Program-made: the position numbers and the translations under genes
The notes under the pieces: model-generated
The model's database searches: none
What the model was told of the DNA's origin: nothing
Seen by the model: only the letters and a program-made list of their open reading frames with translations
Part shown: positions 7,805 through 15,893 of the stretch, piece after piece
How positions within the stretch are numbered: the first letter of the stretch is position 1
Layout of the letters: each line of letters starts with the position of its first letter
Origin: Lewinellaceae bacterium
GTDB lineage: Bacteria > Bacteroidota > Bacteroidia > Chitinophagales > Saprospiraceae
Assembly: GCA_020636095.1 (NCBI GenBank)
Contig: JACJYN010000002.1
Span: forward strand, 1,426,001-1,490,000
Length of the DNA stretch: 64,000 bases
Direction: 5' to 3'

Positions 7805-10114
7805 TTACTTCCCTTTTTCAAAAATATTTTCCTTTGCCCACATAATGGCGCGATTGAGTTGTCTATACAATGTCAATTCGCGATCAGGAGCCCCCAAACG
7901 AGTGGCTGCATCGTAGTTTACCTCCGATTCGTTGAGGTAACTCTTACGCAAACTTTCGTCCTCAGAAAGCAGGCACCTTCTCAGGTAATACCATCCCAGG
8001 GTATCATAAAACCGCCCCTGCCATTCTGAATAGTCCTCGTAGCCTTCGAGCTCTCTGACCAGCGGAGCGAGCTTGGCATATTCTTTACGAGAACCACATT
8101 TGGTAGTATAGTAGATGACATTGTTTAAGGCATACAGGTAATTTTGTAACCGAAGACTATCTTCCGGCTTTTTATCACGCAGAAAATCATAGGCCAGATT
8201 GGCGTATTTGATAGCTCCGTTCAAGACATATTCTTTGTAATCTTTACTTTTGCGTTGGTTATTCCAGGCTTCTTCATGCATTTCCGGCAGGTCTGGTTTA
8301 AGTGTGGTCATGCTTGTCCAAAGTTGAAAATATAAATACCCCACTCCCAGCCAAACCTTGTAATTCTCATTTAGCTGAGACAAGACGCACTCGATGATTT
8401 CCTTGGTCCGCGTTATTCCTTTCCGGTTTCTCTTTCTCGCTATATGGGCAGCACCGTAGATCAGAGCCGTTTCATAACGCTTTTTCAGGTCTTTCTTTTT
8501 AAAGTCCGAACAGAGTGTGTTAATAAGGTCTAATTTATTTAATAACCAGGCTACCGTGAGCGCACTTAAAAATTGCTTAGCTTTTTCTTCATTATCTGGC
8601 CTGATGGATAAGGAATTCATCACCGTACGAATAGCCGGAGGGGTACCCGCCTGTTCTTCCTCATGAGTGACCAATGCAATTATCCTTTTTTGCAAATTGG
8701 GCAATTTGCGCCGATCCAACCCAAACTTCATCAAGGCGAATTCCTGAAAAATATCCCTTCCAGGTAAGCTCCCCAGATAATTGGTTATGTCATCATCAAT
8801 ATTTTGAAAGCCTTCAATAATGGCACTCATTTTTTGAGACTGCATAAGGTTGATCTTGGCAGTCCGAAGCACTTCATTAAGCGCTGCTCTAACCTTGGCA
8901 TCTACTGTTGGAAGTTGGTCCTCTTCAAGCGTATATATCTCCTTCAATTGGTCAACCAACTGCTGATATGCACGGTGTTTGATCCATATTTCCTGTACAA
9001 ATTTAACATCAATGATATCCCTGACTTTTTCTTCGAATTGTTTCCTGACGTGATCCCAGTCCTTCACCAGTCCGCTCTCTGATTTGTAATAAGCTTCATA
9101 TTGCTTGCCAACAAGTGCTTTGATCTCTTCTTTAGAATCCTGAAGATCTTTAAAGAACCCTTCTGTACTATCTCCGATCGTAAAAACGGCCTCAAGAACA
9201 AAAAACAGAGAGTCTCTAAGAATTGGAATAGGCTTACTTCCCAGCCTGTATGTGAATAATTCCGGATTTATTTCCTGTAGCATGGAGACCGCTTCCTTTA
9301 TCCTAAAGGAACTATTGTATAAAACGGGAAGGACATTCTTTGCAGGGTCGTTTTTATATTGATCCAGTTTTTTCTGCAGGTGATACAACGCCAGCGCATC
9401 ATAATGATTATTAGTTGGATAATCAGGCCTGATCTTGTCAAAAACATCTTTAATTAAATAAAAGCGCTCGACATTTTGAATATCTACTGCTCCCTGCACA
9501 TTGTCATCCAGGACAAGAATTTTTTCATTAATCAAATATTTCAACCGCCCTGCCCACGTTGCCTCCCGGAGTAAATAATTGGCCCTAAATAAATCCGTAC
9601 CTTGTTCAATTAATTGTTGTATCTGCTTATCAATATCAGGGAAATTGAGCCGGGGAGGCGTCCCTTTCCCATTAAACCCCAAATTAAAAAGGACTTCCTG
9701 GCAAAGCTCCAGAAACTCGTTCCTGTTTTTGGGGGCTTTAAAAAATACATCTACTTTATCCAGTTTATTAACAAACTCCAATTGGTGAGGGGGAAGCATC
9801 CGGATTTTTCCAAAAAGGCCGTGAAAAGCCAAAGCGTAAACAAAGTTCTTACTCTCTTCTTTTTTATAGGCATTGCTGTCAAACCTAAGTCCGTTATCAT
9901 AGGCCATTGCCCCTTGAACCATATTAATTACATCAAAGGAATCGAAGTAATACTCCAGCTTCAGCTTGCCTTTTGCGCGAAAATCTTCTTCTTTTTCCTG
10001 AATAAAATAACTGTCTGCTACTTCTTGCAACAAATTAATGTCATTTCCTTGTTCGAGGTCGACAAATGTTACATCCGGCCTATTGATATTTTGACTGGCA
10101 CTATCATGGCTCAT
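7805..10114 (-). CDS. Unrecognised 769-aa protein, possible PIN-like N-terminus with helical-repeat C-terminus
   Basis: I do not recognise this protein as a named family. The N-terminal 270 residues carry acidic positions spaced somewhat like a PIN-type nuclease: YYFDSFDVINM (Asp58/Asp61), NNHYDALALYHL (Asp239) and PVLYNSS (around 264-269). The fold assignment is only a suggestion. Residues 300-560 are rich in charged helices. Residues 580-765 look like TPR-type helical repeats (WLGVGYLYFQLW, GAIKYANLAYDFL, YDTLGWYYLRRC). There is no signal peptide or membrane segment, so it should be cytoplasmic. The gene is more AT-rich than its neighbours. It follows the 451-aa gene on the same strand after a 332-base gap containing repeats. 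Together with those genes it may form an accessory conflict or stress module. Confidence 0.75.
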   Translation of the reverse strand: MSHDSASQNINRPDVTFVDLEQGNDINLLQEVADSYFIQEKEEDFRAKGKLKLEYYFDSFDVINMVQGAMAYDNGLRFDSNAYKKEESKNFVYALAFHGLFGKIRMLPPHQLEFVNKLDKVDVFFKAPKNRNEFLELCQEVLFNLGFNGKGTPPRLNFPDIDKQIQQLIEQGTDLFRANYLLREATWAGRLKYLINEKILVLDDNVQGAVDIQNVERFYLIKDVFDKIRPDYPTNNHYDALALYHLQKKLDQYKNDPAKNVLPVLYNSSFRIKEAVSMLQEINPELFTYRLGSKPIPILRDSLFFVLEAVFTIGDSTEGFFKDLQDSKEEIKALVGKQYEAYYKSESGLVKDWDHVRKQFEEKVRDIIDVKFVQEIWIKHRAYQQLVDQLKEIYTLEEDQLPTVDAKVRAALNEVLRTAKINLMQSQKMSAIIEGFQNIDDDITNYLGSLPGRDIFQEFALMKFGLDRRKLPNLQKRIIALVTHEEEQAGTPPAIRTVMNSLSIRPDNEEKAKQFLSALTVAWLLNKLDLINTLCSDFKKKDLKKRYETALIYGAAHIARKRNRKGITRTKEIIECVLSQLNENYKVWLGVGYLYFQLWTSMTTLKPDLPEMHEEAWNNQRKSKDYKEYVLNGAIKYANLAYDFLRDKKPEDSLRLQNYLYALNNVIYYTTKCGSRKEYAKLAPLVRELEGYEDYSEWQGRFYDTLGWYYLRRCLLSEDESLRKSYLNESEVNYDAATRLGAPDRELTLYRQLNRAIMWAKENIFEKGK

Positions 10115-10257
10115 AATCCAAGGGTTATCCGGTTTATAAAAAGCAAGGGCTCAGATGGGCCCAGTTTCACAAGCCCGCACCTCCATTTCAATTCAGTAAC
10201 TTCTCCTATTTAGGGTGTACACATAATGAAAACCGGCAAAGAAAGCACCCAACCCCA

Positions 10258-10311
10258 CTAAATTACGTGCGGGTTTTGCGCCTTGGCGGCAGTGCGTGCA
10301 CGCTTTATTTT
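10258..10311. repeat. Degenerate dispersed repeat, copy at 10.3 kb
   Basis: This 54-base stretch (starting CTAAATTACGTGCGGG and ending near GCTTTATTTT) matches 40245-40298 without gaps at about three quarters of positions by eye. It lies in the 332-base gap 10115-10446, which has no convincing gene; a 76-codon frame there lacks any coding signature. Confidence 0.5.
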
Positions 10312-10342
10312 CAACCACTGGAGCAAGTACTCGGGCATCCAC

Positions 10343-10411
10343 CTGAGGTTGGACAGAGTTTGCCGGGGTTGTGTACGATGTACGAAACATCATCTGGCTG
10401 TCCAACGTTAG
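10343..10411. repeat. Inverted repeat CTGAGGTTGGACAG / CTGTCCAACGTTAG
   Basis: The two 14-base arms are inverted copies with two mismatches and enclose 41 bases. The right-hand arm motif CTGTCCAAYRTTAG also occurs at 50717-50730 and, on the other strand, at 62093-62106. It is therefore probably the end of a small dispersed element. It lies upstream of the 769-aa gene. Confidence 0.5.
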
Positions 10412-10446
10412 AATGGTAGCCAAGTGCTCTTTTACCGATTAAAAAC

Positions 10447-11802
10447 CTAATTACCAATGAGTTGTCGCTTATAATTATCTGCTTTTCGAAATACTTCTTT
10501 CAAGTGGGTTTTCCAATTTGGTTTCTCTTTCAGATTTACGGCTCCTTCTGTATAGGACCACATGAAGGGAGCCCTTACCATATATGGATCCAATGAAACT
10601 TCAATCCCCATTTGTTCAAATACATTTTCAACCTCAATATCAGTGTCTCGTTTTAACTGAACCAACAAGGGCCTGGCATTTCGGGCAGCGACTTCGGCGT
10701 AACGCTTAAGATCCTGTGCAACGCCCCTGAACAAAAGGCCCTTTCTTTTTTCATCTTGCATTGCAGCGCCAATCCAGGATCGGATCATTTCCGGGGAAAG
10801 CTCATCCTTAAAGGTAATCGCTTCTGGTGCAACCATGATGGCCTCTTTGGTTTCCACCGAATATGCGACTTGCACCTCCTGCTTTATTCCTTCGCCCATT
10901 TGCAGGCTCACCCCCAACTCTTCCGCCACCAACTCCCTCAACCAGGAGTTGGCGATCTCCAGTTCTTCGTGGACAAAGCGGTTCAGCCGTTTTTGCCAGT
11001 CCGCCGGGAAGGCCTTGCGGAAGGACCTGGCCACCTCTTCCAGCATATAGATCATGCCGGGCATCAATTCGACGGCGCGAACCGGGAAGTCTTTTTCTTT
11101 GAACTGGTTCAGGGCTCGCAGCGCCTGTTTGGCTCCTTCAAGCCCTGCCCGGAGGTAGGCCTCCATCAGGGCAGGCAGCATGTAGGGGGTGCGCTGGACC
11201 GAAAAAAGGGATTCCGCCGCTGAAAAATCCAGGTCGTAGTCTTCGTGCAGCACCATCAGCTGAGCCAATTCCAGCCGAAGGGCCGGGGCCAGGCCGCCGG
11301 AACGCACTTTGCGCTCCAGGTACTCAAAAGGCAGCCCGGCTCGGTTCTTCGCGGTAAGGGCTTTTATCTTTTGAAGGGCCGCAACGGACCCCTCGGGGCC
11401 GTAGGCGCCATCGAGAGCCCCCTCAAAGAGAGACTCGAAAATACTCCTGGCCTTCGCCATGGTAGTATAGGGAAGGTTCATCAACCAATCGTAGGATGCT
11501 TCCGACTTAGAGACATGAAGCGTATCCGGGAACAGCGGCAAGCTCATCAATTCGGGATCCTCCAGCAACAAGGCGGTGAAGAAATCCGCGAGCTCTTCCA
11601 GGCTGAAATCATTCATCAATTCGGTCAACTCCGTAAGCCGGCCGGTTGGAGAATCCACCTTCCGATACGGCATTTCTTCCAGCCGTTGGAACAAAACTTC
11701 CAGCCCGTCCACCTCTTCCGGCTGTTCCGGCAGTGGCGTTTTGGGCGCATCTTCCCAGGAAGCGCATAATTCCCTGACTTTTATGAGAAATGGCCTTTTC
11801 AT
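10447..11802 (-). CDS. Unrecognised 451-aa cytoplasmic protein
   Basis: I do not recognise this family. The protein has no signal peptide or membrane helix. Residues 1-330 are mostly helical and leucine-rich, with repeated acidic helices (FSLEELADFFTALLLEDPEL). The last 120 residues form a different, mixed alpha/beta part containing LLVQLKRDTDIEVENVFEQM, followed by a basic end (RKADNYKRQLIGN). It begins three bases after the stop codon of the 281-aa gene, so the two are almost certainly co-transcribed and translationally coupled. The 769-aa gene follows on the same strand. Its function cannot be read from the sequence; the company of other unknowns suggests an accessory system. Confidence 0.75.
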   Translation of the reverse strand: MKRPFLIKVRELCASWEDAPKTPLPEQPEEVDGLEVLFQRLEEMPYRKVDSPTGRLTELTELMNDFSLEELADFFTALLLEDPELMSLPLFPDTLHVSKSEASYDWLMNLPYTTMAKARSIFESLFEGALDGAYGPEGSVAALQKIKALTAKNRAGLPFEYLERKVRSGGLAPALRLELAQLMVLHEDYDLDFSAAESLFSVQRTPYMLPALMEAYLRAGLEGAKQALRALNQFKEKDFPVRAVELMPGMIYMLEEVARSFRKAFPADWQKRLNRFVHEELEIANSWLRELVAEELGVSLQMGEGIKQEVQVAYSVETKEAIMVAPEAITFKDELSPEMIRSWIGAAMQDEKRKGLLFRGVAQDLKRYAEVAARNARPLLVQLKRDTDIEVENVFEQMGIEVSLDPYMVRAPFMWSYTEGAVNLKEKPNWKTHLKEVFRKADNYKRQLIGN

Positions 11803-11805
11803 GGT

Positions 11806-12651
11806 TTACAAGTACTGAATTTTACAAAATGCTAAATCAGCCAGCCGAAAATAAGCGCTCCGGCCTACGGCGGTGGCGACATCCGCGATCGGTTTTTTCC
11901 CTTCTGAAGCCTCTATCGGTACTTCTGTTATGCCGAACCGATTCCGTGGGCATGGCTTTACAGGATTTACATCCGCCAGTGCGAAGTCCGCCCAGCTCGG
12001 CCGGTGCAACCCCTTGCCGGAAGCCGGCGGAACGCCTTGGAAGGATTTAGAAATATCAAAAATGAGAAAAACAAAGGGCATCGGCTGAGCCCTGGTTTTT
12101 TCGGCCCTCTGCCGCGCTGTTGCTTCAAGCATAGCCAGCATATCTTTAAAATGCCCTTCAGCATCCCAATACAACCAGGCCAGTTCATGGTCGGCCCTAA
12201 TCCGGATATCGGCACAGCCCAACCGGGTGATCCATTCCGCCGGGTTGGGCTGTTCGTCCAGGTCGCGCAGGAACCGGTTTACAAACGCCTCATTGGGGAA
12301 CAGAGAACCGAAGTTCTTTAGCAAGTGGTTTCTCAAATGATCCCGCAGAACGAACGTCCCCACTTTCTTAGGGGTATATGCCGGGATTACTTTTCCTCCC
12401 TTTAGTTGCAACCAACTCTTACAATGCCGTTTAAGTTCCGCTTCCAGTCCATCAATGGTACTTTGGTAATAGTGAGCCGGAAATTCCGGCAGGCGCCTGG
12501 CCAGATACGCCATTTCGGGCTGAGGCAGAAACCGGTCTGCAATTAAGGCCTTGGCGGCATTAGGATTTTCATTTGCCCATCGGGCAAGGACCTCCTCCAG
12601 CCGTTGCCGGCTTCGCAAACTGAGCTCTTGCACTTCATCTTTGAAAGCCAT
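11806..12651 (-). CDS. Unrecognised 281-aa protein, first gene of the unknown operon
   Basis: A soluble protein of unknown family. Residues 1-190 are helical and charged, with a well-behaved coding pattern (WITRLGCADIRIRADHELAW). From about residue 192 the character changes to a Pro/Gly/Arg-rich stretch (FQGVPPASGKGLHRPSW) with little predicted structure, ending in KIQYL. This could mean a frameshift or an inserted sequence has replaced the original C-terminus. It starts at an ATG facing the long AT-rich region 12652-13396 and ends three bases before the 451-aa gene. Coexpression with that gene is likely. Confidence 0.65.
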   Translation of the reverse strand: MAFKDEVQELSLRSRQRLEEVLARWANENPNAAKALIADRFLPQPEMAYLARRLPEFPAHYYQSTIDGLEAELKRHCKSWLQLKGGKVIPAYTPKKVGTFVLRDHLRNHLLKNFGSLFPNEAFVNRFLRDLDEQPNPAEWITRLGCADIRIRADHELAWLYWDAEGHFKDMLAMLEATARQRAEKTRAQPMPFVFLIFDISKSFQGVPPASGKGLHRPSWADFALADVNPVKPCPRNRFGITEVPIEASEGKKPIADVATAVGRSAYFRLADLAFCKIQYL

Positions 12652-13396
12652 TCCACCGTTTTAGGTTTGAAGGGGTTCGGTTTCCTCATTTTCCTATTCG
12701 TGAAAAATAATTGTGATAAAGGGTGCAGCGCGCCCTTCATTCCTTCCCCTTGGGTATCCTGCAAAATGTTCTGACTTTCGTAAAGTTATATTTTTTCGTT
12801 AAAAGCCCGTATTAAAAATTTGATTTTACGAATAAATCCATTATAAATATTTATCATCATCAAAATGACGCTACGTTATTGGACCCGTTGACATTGCCAA
12901 CCGGTGGTGTTCTCAGCCTGAAACGGCTATCCCTTAAAGGGCCGCCAAAGGCTAGTTAATGGTAAGTTTTTAGGATTAGGATCGCCAGGACGTTGGCGGC
13001 GGGAGTGCAAGTTTACTCTTTTTAATCTGCTGAGTAATGATCAAACGCTTTTGTTTACTACGTGAGAAAAAACGTGTCCTTGTAAAAGAAATTCCATGTC
13101 CTGATTGACATTTTTTTAAAATTGGCCTACTTTAGAGTATGTTCAAAATTCAATCAATGGCCTACGAGCGGCAAATTTTGTTCCATCCGGCGTTAAATTT
13201 TTCGCTCCCGCTATCAATTAGCGGGACCCGCATCCGGCTGCAAAATTTGCCTTGGCTGGAATAAAATTTTCTCGCTCTCGACTCATCATCGAAATTTGAA
13301 CATACTCTTATAGGGGTAACTTTGAGGTTTTGATCATTTCAAGCTGCTTCCGGCTGTAAAAATGCATAGCGTGGAACTAACTAATTCCTAACTCCA
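12652..13396. other. Long non-coding divergent region of the unknown block
   Basis: These 745 bases separate the minus-strand 281-aa gene from the plus-strand 515-aa gene and must hold the promoters of both. Apart from the mobile element at 13135-13307, I see only AT-rich DNA and no credible open frame. A TAACTTTA sequence on the minus strand near 12787-12800 is a weak -7-like box for the operon. Confidence 0.5.
13135..13307. mobile_element. Palindromic MITE-like element with GAGYRTGTT ends (IS5-like), TSD TTA
   Basis: The ends are inverted copies: GAGTATGTTCAAAATTC on the left and the complement of GAGTATGTTCAAATTTC on the right. The 173-bp element is flanked on both sides by the same triplet TTA (13132-13134 and 13308-13310). 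It has no coding capacity, and an inner palindrome (GGCAAATTTTG with CAAAATTTGCC) makes it fold on itself. Similar ends and TNA duplications occur at 17345-17506 and 63352-63512. IS5-family elements of the IS1031 type are known to duplicate TNA; assigning this element to that family is an inference. Confidence 0.8.
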
Positions 13397-14944
13397 ATGG
13401 AGTTGTTGGCCCGATATCTCTGGCCCATGTTTCAGGGCATTCACCTGGATACGGACAAAACGTATCTGGCCCTGCCTTGCCTGCAGGGCCGGGAGTTACA
13501 GTGCCATTTCTACGAACTTCCGCAGCAGCGGGCCCCCTTGCTCATCGGCCAGGCCAATTGGGAGGAAACGCCCTTGTGGGAAGAGGCAAAGCTCCCAACC
13601 TTGGAACTTTCCGTAGCCGCGAAAGCCTGGTTGGCCCAAAAATCGGGCGCATCAGCCAGCCATCGGAGACTGTCCATCCTGCCATTATCATTAGGGGGGT
13701 TTTCGCAAGCCTTCGTTTTGACGCCGGCTCCAACCCCGGGGCAGCCGTTCTCTACGCTGCTGCTTAGCCTGCACAAACGGCTCTCCGCTCAATTCACGGC
13801 GGGCCGGCTGCAACAACTCGACCACCCTCATCAGTTTACGCAGGCCTTCTTCGAATCGTTATGTCAGTTACTGATGCCTGCCGCCTATAAGAGCCCCGGA
13901 CAATCCGTTTGGGTGCCGTTTTGCCGCCAACTCTACCCCACTCCGGCCAACTACGAATATGTGCTGGACTTCGGAGCCTCCACCGGAGCGTTGAAAGCCT
14001 GCTCAACGGGCAACCGGCAAAACGAACATCTACAGGAAGAGATCGAATCCCTTTACCGGGATTTGTATGAAAAATGGGAACTCTGCAACCGCAAAGAGCT
14101 CCTGGTGGCCAACCGTATCCAGCGGCTGTCGGATGAACTGGAGGCCAACCGTTCTGTATTGAACAGCCTTATGGCCAGCCAGCAAAACCAACTCCAGGAG
14201 TTGGGTAGCCTGAAACGGCTGGCGGAACAATTGTCTGCCCCGGGAGCCGCCACCAGTTTTGAATTCTTCCAGGGCACCGACAGGTGGACGATCCGCTTTG
14301 ACGGCAAACCCGTGAAAATGGGAAACCGCTATACCTTAGGACTGATCTATATTCACCAACTGCTGATGAACCCCGGTAAAGAAATCCATTGCCATCAATT
14401 GTACCTGCGGTCGGGGAAAGACCTCAGGCAGTCGTCCACCATTTGGCAGGAGATAGAAGGGCAATTTGGCAAAAAAGCGCTGGCTGACGATGAAAAAAGC
14501 TGGCTGGACAGCATTGCCCGGATAGAGGCTCGCCTGAAAGGAGCCTCTCTGGAAATAGCGCTTCCTCTGCTGGAATACCGGGTGTTCCTCGCCGAGCAAT
14601 TATACCGTACTCATGCTTCCCGCGCCAACCTGGCCAACCTCGCGGAATCGCGAAGCCGCCTCAAGGCCAAAAGGCTGGAAGCGGAGCCGGGCCAGCTCGA
14701 TGAGCGGTTCTATAAAAAAGACCTCACCCTCAGAAGTGCGCTCTACAAGGAATCTGGCCGGGAAAAGGAACACCGCCGGATGTACCAGAATGTGACCAAG
14801 GCCATTCACCGCACCATCAAAACCATGTCTCTTCCGGAAGCGCGAACCTTCTTCCAGCAAACCCTCTCCATTGGCATGCGCTGTTGCTATCTTCCCGAGA
14901 AAGCCTCCATTGATCTCCCAAACTGGAAGTTTTGGATGGACTAA
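13397..14944 (+). CDS. 515-aa protein with central coiled coil and putative regulator-type C-terminal module
   Basis: The first 200 residues are unrecognised. A coiled coil covers about 208-282 (charged heptads, EEIESLYRDLYEKWELCNR). Residues 289-337 (FFQGTDRWTIRFDG, then YIHQLLMNPGKEIHCHQLY) resemble a small module seen in large bacterial regulators and ATPases. That module reads roughly 'W.l.y.G......lrYla.LL..PG.E.h..dL'. The end, 457-500 (EHRRMYQNVTKAIHRTIK, then GMRCCYLPE), matches the tail such modules carry ('VT.aI..ai..I......G..C.Y.P'). This resemblance is from memory and needs a profile search. The gene is transcribed away from the 281/451/769-aa genes and shares their upstream region, so it may be their regulator or partner. 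Confidence 0.75.
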   Translation: MELLARYLWPMFQGIHLDTDKTYLALPCLQGRELQCHFYELPQQRAPLLIGQANWEETPLWEEAKLPTLELSVAAKAWLAQKSGASASHRRLSILPLSLGGFSQAFVLTPAPTPGQPFSTLLLSLHKRLSAQFTAGRLQQLDHPHQFTQAFFESLCQLLMPAAYKSPGQSVWVPFCRQLYPTPANYEYVLDFGASTGALKACSTGNRQNEHLQEEIESLYRDLYEKWELCNRKELLVANRIQRLSDELEANRSVLNSLMASQQNQLQELGSLKRLAEQLSAPGAATSFEFFQGTDRWTIRFDGKPVKMGNRYTLGLIYIHQLLMNPGKEIHCHQLYLRSGKDLRQSSTIWQEIEGQFGKKALADDEKSWLDSIARIEARLKGASLEIALPLLEYRVFLAEQLYRTHASRANLANLAESRSRLKAKRLEAEPGQLDERFYKKDLTLRSALYKESGREKEHRRMYQNVTKAIHRTIKTMSLPEARTFFQQTLSIGMRCCYLPEKASIDLPNWKFWMD

Positions 14945-15096
14945 CCATCTATTTCTGACAAAAAAGCCTGCTTTTTTTCCATTTTTTTTTATTCTGACAC
15001 ATTTTTTCTCATTCAGATAAATTCTTTTTCTACCGTGGGGATATAAAGACATTCCGGAAAAGTCCGGAAGAAAAGTTTCATCAAAACCATATCGCC

Positions 15097-15387
15097 ATGG
15101 AAGAAAGAGCTGTTCTCTTATTACTGCTGGCCGCCGGCGCTATCGGAGGGGTTTATTTCCTCATCATCGGCATCCGGGCCATTCTACAACTACTCGCCGT
15201 CATTATCCGGATCATTATACTGGTGCTCCTGATCGTCCTCGGCGGCATGTACCTGGCTAAATGGGTGGATAAGTACACGAAAGAACCTGATCTACAGCTT
15301 GAGCAACCCGACGAGGAATCCGCACTGGCACGGGAAGAAGAGAACGGCCTTTATAAAGAACGGCCCGGCTGGCTGGCTGGGCAATGA
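15097..15387 (+). CDS. Small membrane protein with acidic cytoplasmic tail
   Basis: A 96-residue protein with two adjacent hydrophobic segments (about 5-25 and 29-52, the second IIRIIILVLLIVLGGMYLA), followed by a charged hydrophilic tail. It probably sits in the inner membrane. I do not recognise a family. The ATG at 15097 follows the 515-aa gene by about 150 bases on the same strand. A non-coding mobile element lies just downstream. Confidence 0.6.
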   Translation: MEERAVLLLLLAAGAIGGVYFLIIGIRAILQLLAVIIRIIILVLLIVLGGMYLAKWVDKYTKEPDLQLEQPDEESALAREEENGLYKERPGWLAGQ

Positions 15388-15447
15388 AGCGGGCGCCGTT
15401 TCTCCCGAGGCGGAGTGCACCGAGGTTATATTTTTTCATCTAAAAAC

Positions 15448-15590
15448 TATTCAGCAATTCGCAGCTCGCGATTCGCCGTTTGCTAAGTCCGTTTGGAGCA
15501 AAGAACCGGTTCTTTAAACTTGGATTCCTGCACTTAGAGGCATGGCACTGCGAATAGCGAATAGCTAAAAGCGAAATGCTAAATAGTTAC
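15448..15590. mobile_element. IS66-like MITE, left end eroded, direct repeat CTAAAAAC
   Basis: The right end reads, on the opposite strand, GTAACTATTTAGCATTTCGC; the left end is TATTCAGCAATTCGC. The octamer CTAAAAAC occurs immediately before the left end (15440-15447) and after the right end (15591-15598). This matches the 8-bp duplication seen for the copies at 60747 and 61839. The first five bases GTAAC of the left end are missing, which slippage between two AAC triplets could explain. The element is non-coding and palindromic. Confidence 0.65.
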
Positions 15591-15605
15591 CTAAAAACAA
15601 CTGAT

Positions 15606-15737
15606 ATGAGCTATTTCACCGCTTTGATCTCCAGAAGAAAGATAAACATCATCTGGGCTCTAAAACCTGAAAAATCCATCCAGCGCCTCATTGAAAAATT
15701 ATGGCTGAGAATTCAACGGATCAAATCGCCGCCGTAA
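15606..15737 (+). CDS. Possible 43-aa basic small protein
   Basis: An ATG at 15606 opens a 43-codon frame ending at TAA 15735-15737. The predicted product starts MSYFTALISRRKINI and is basic and amphipathic (IQRLIEKLWLRIQRIK). It sits alone between a mobile element and the creD leader. No ribosome site is evident. The frame is too short to prove coding; it is listed as a candidate. Confidence 0.35.
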   Translation: MSYFTALISRRKINIIWALKPEKSIQRLIEKLWLRIQRIKSPP

Positions 15738-15757
15738 GTACGCTGACAATTAAGTTT

Positions 15758-15781
15758 TGGGCGCAAAGTTTATTGCGCCCA
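15758..15781. promoter_or_regulatory. Perfect short hairpin TGGGCGCAA / TTGCGCCCA
   Basis: A nine-base perfect stem with a six-base loop lies between the small frame ending at 15737 and creD. There is no T-run after it, so it is not a typical terminator. It may be part of the creD leader or a remnant repeat. Confidence 0.5.
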
Positions 15782-15824
15782 CCCTGCAATTTACCCCGCC
15801 CCTACTCCGTTCTGCAATAGACAA

Positions 15825-15877
15825 CCGCCCTGGGCGGATATACCATTAAGAGTAATAGGGTATCCCGTCCAGGGCGG
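15825..15877. repeat. Inverted repeat in the creD leader
   Basis: CCGCCCTGGGCGGATATACC and its near-complementary partner (GGTATCCCGTCCAGGGCGG) form a long stem that ends 16 bases before the creD ATG at 15894. It could influence creD translation, or be another palindromic intergenic repeat. Confidence 0.65.
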
Positions 15878-15893
15878 CTAAAACCCCGCTAAC

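Noticed and set aside
10193..10423. 76-codon minus-strand frame with a Cys-x-x-Cys
   Set aside because: It runs across a dispersed repeat and an inverted repeat, has no ribosome site and an unnatural composition.
12543..12764. 73-codon frame overlapping the start of the 281-aa gene
   Set aside because: It is out of frame with the larger gene on the same strand and has no motif.
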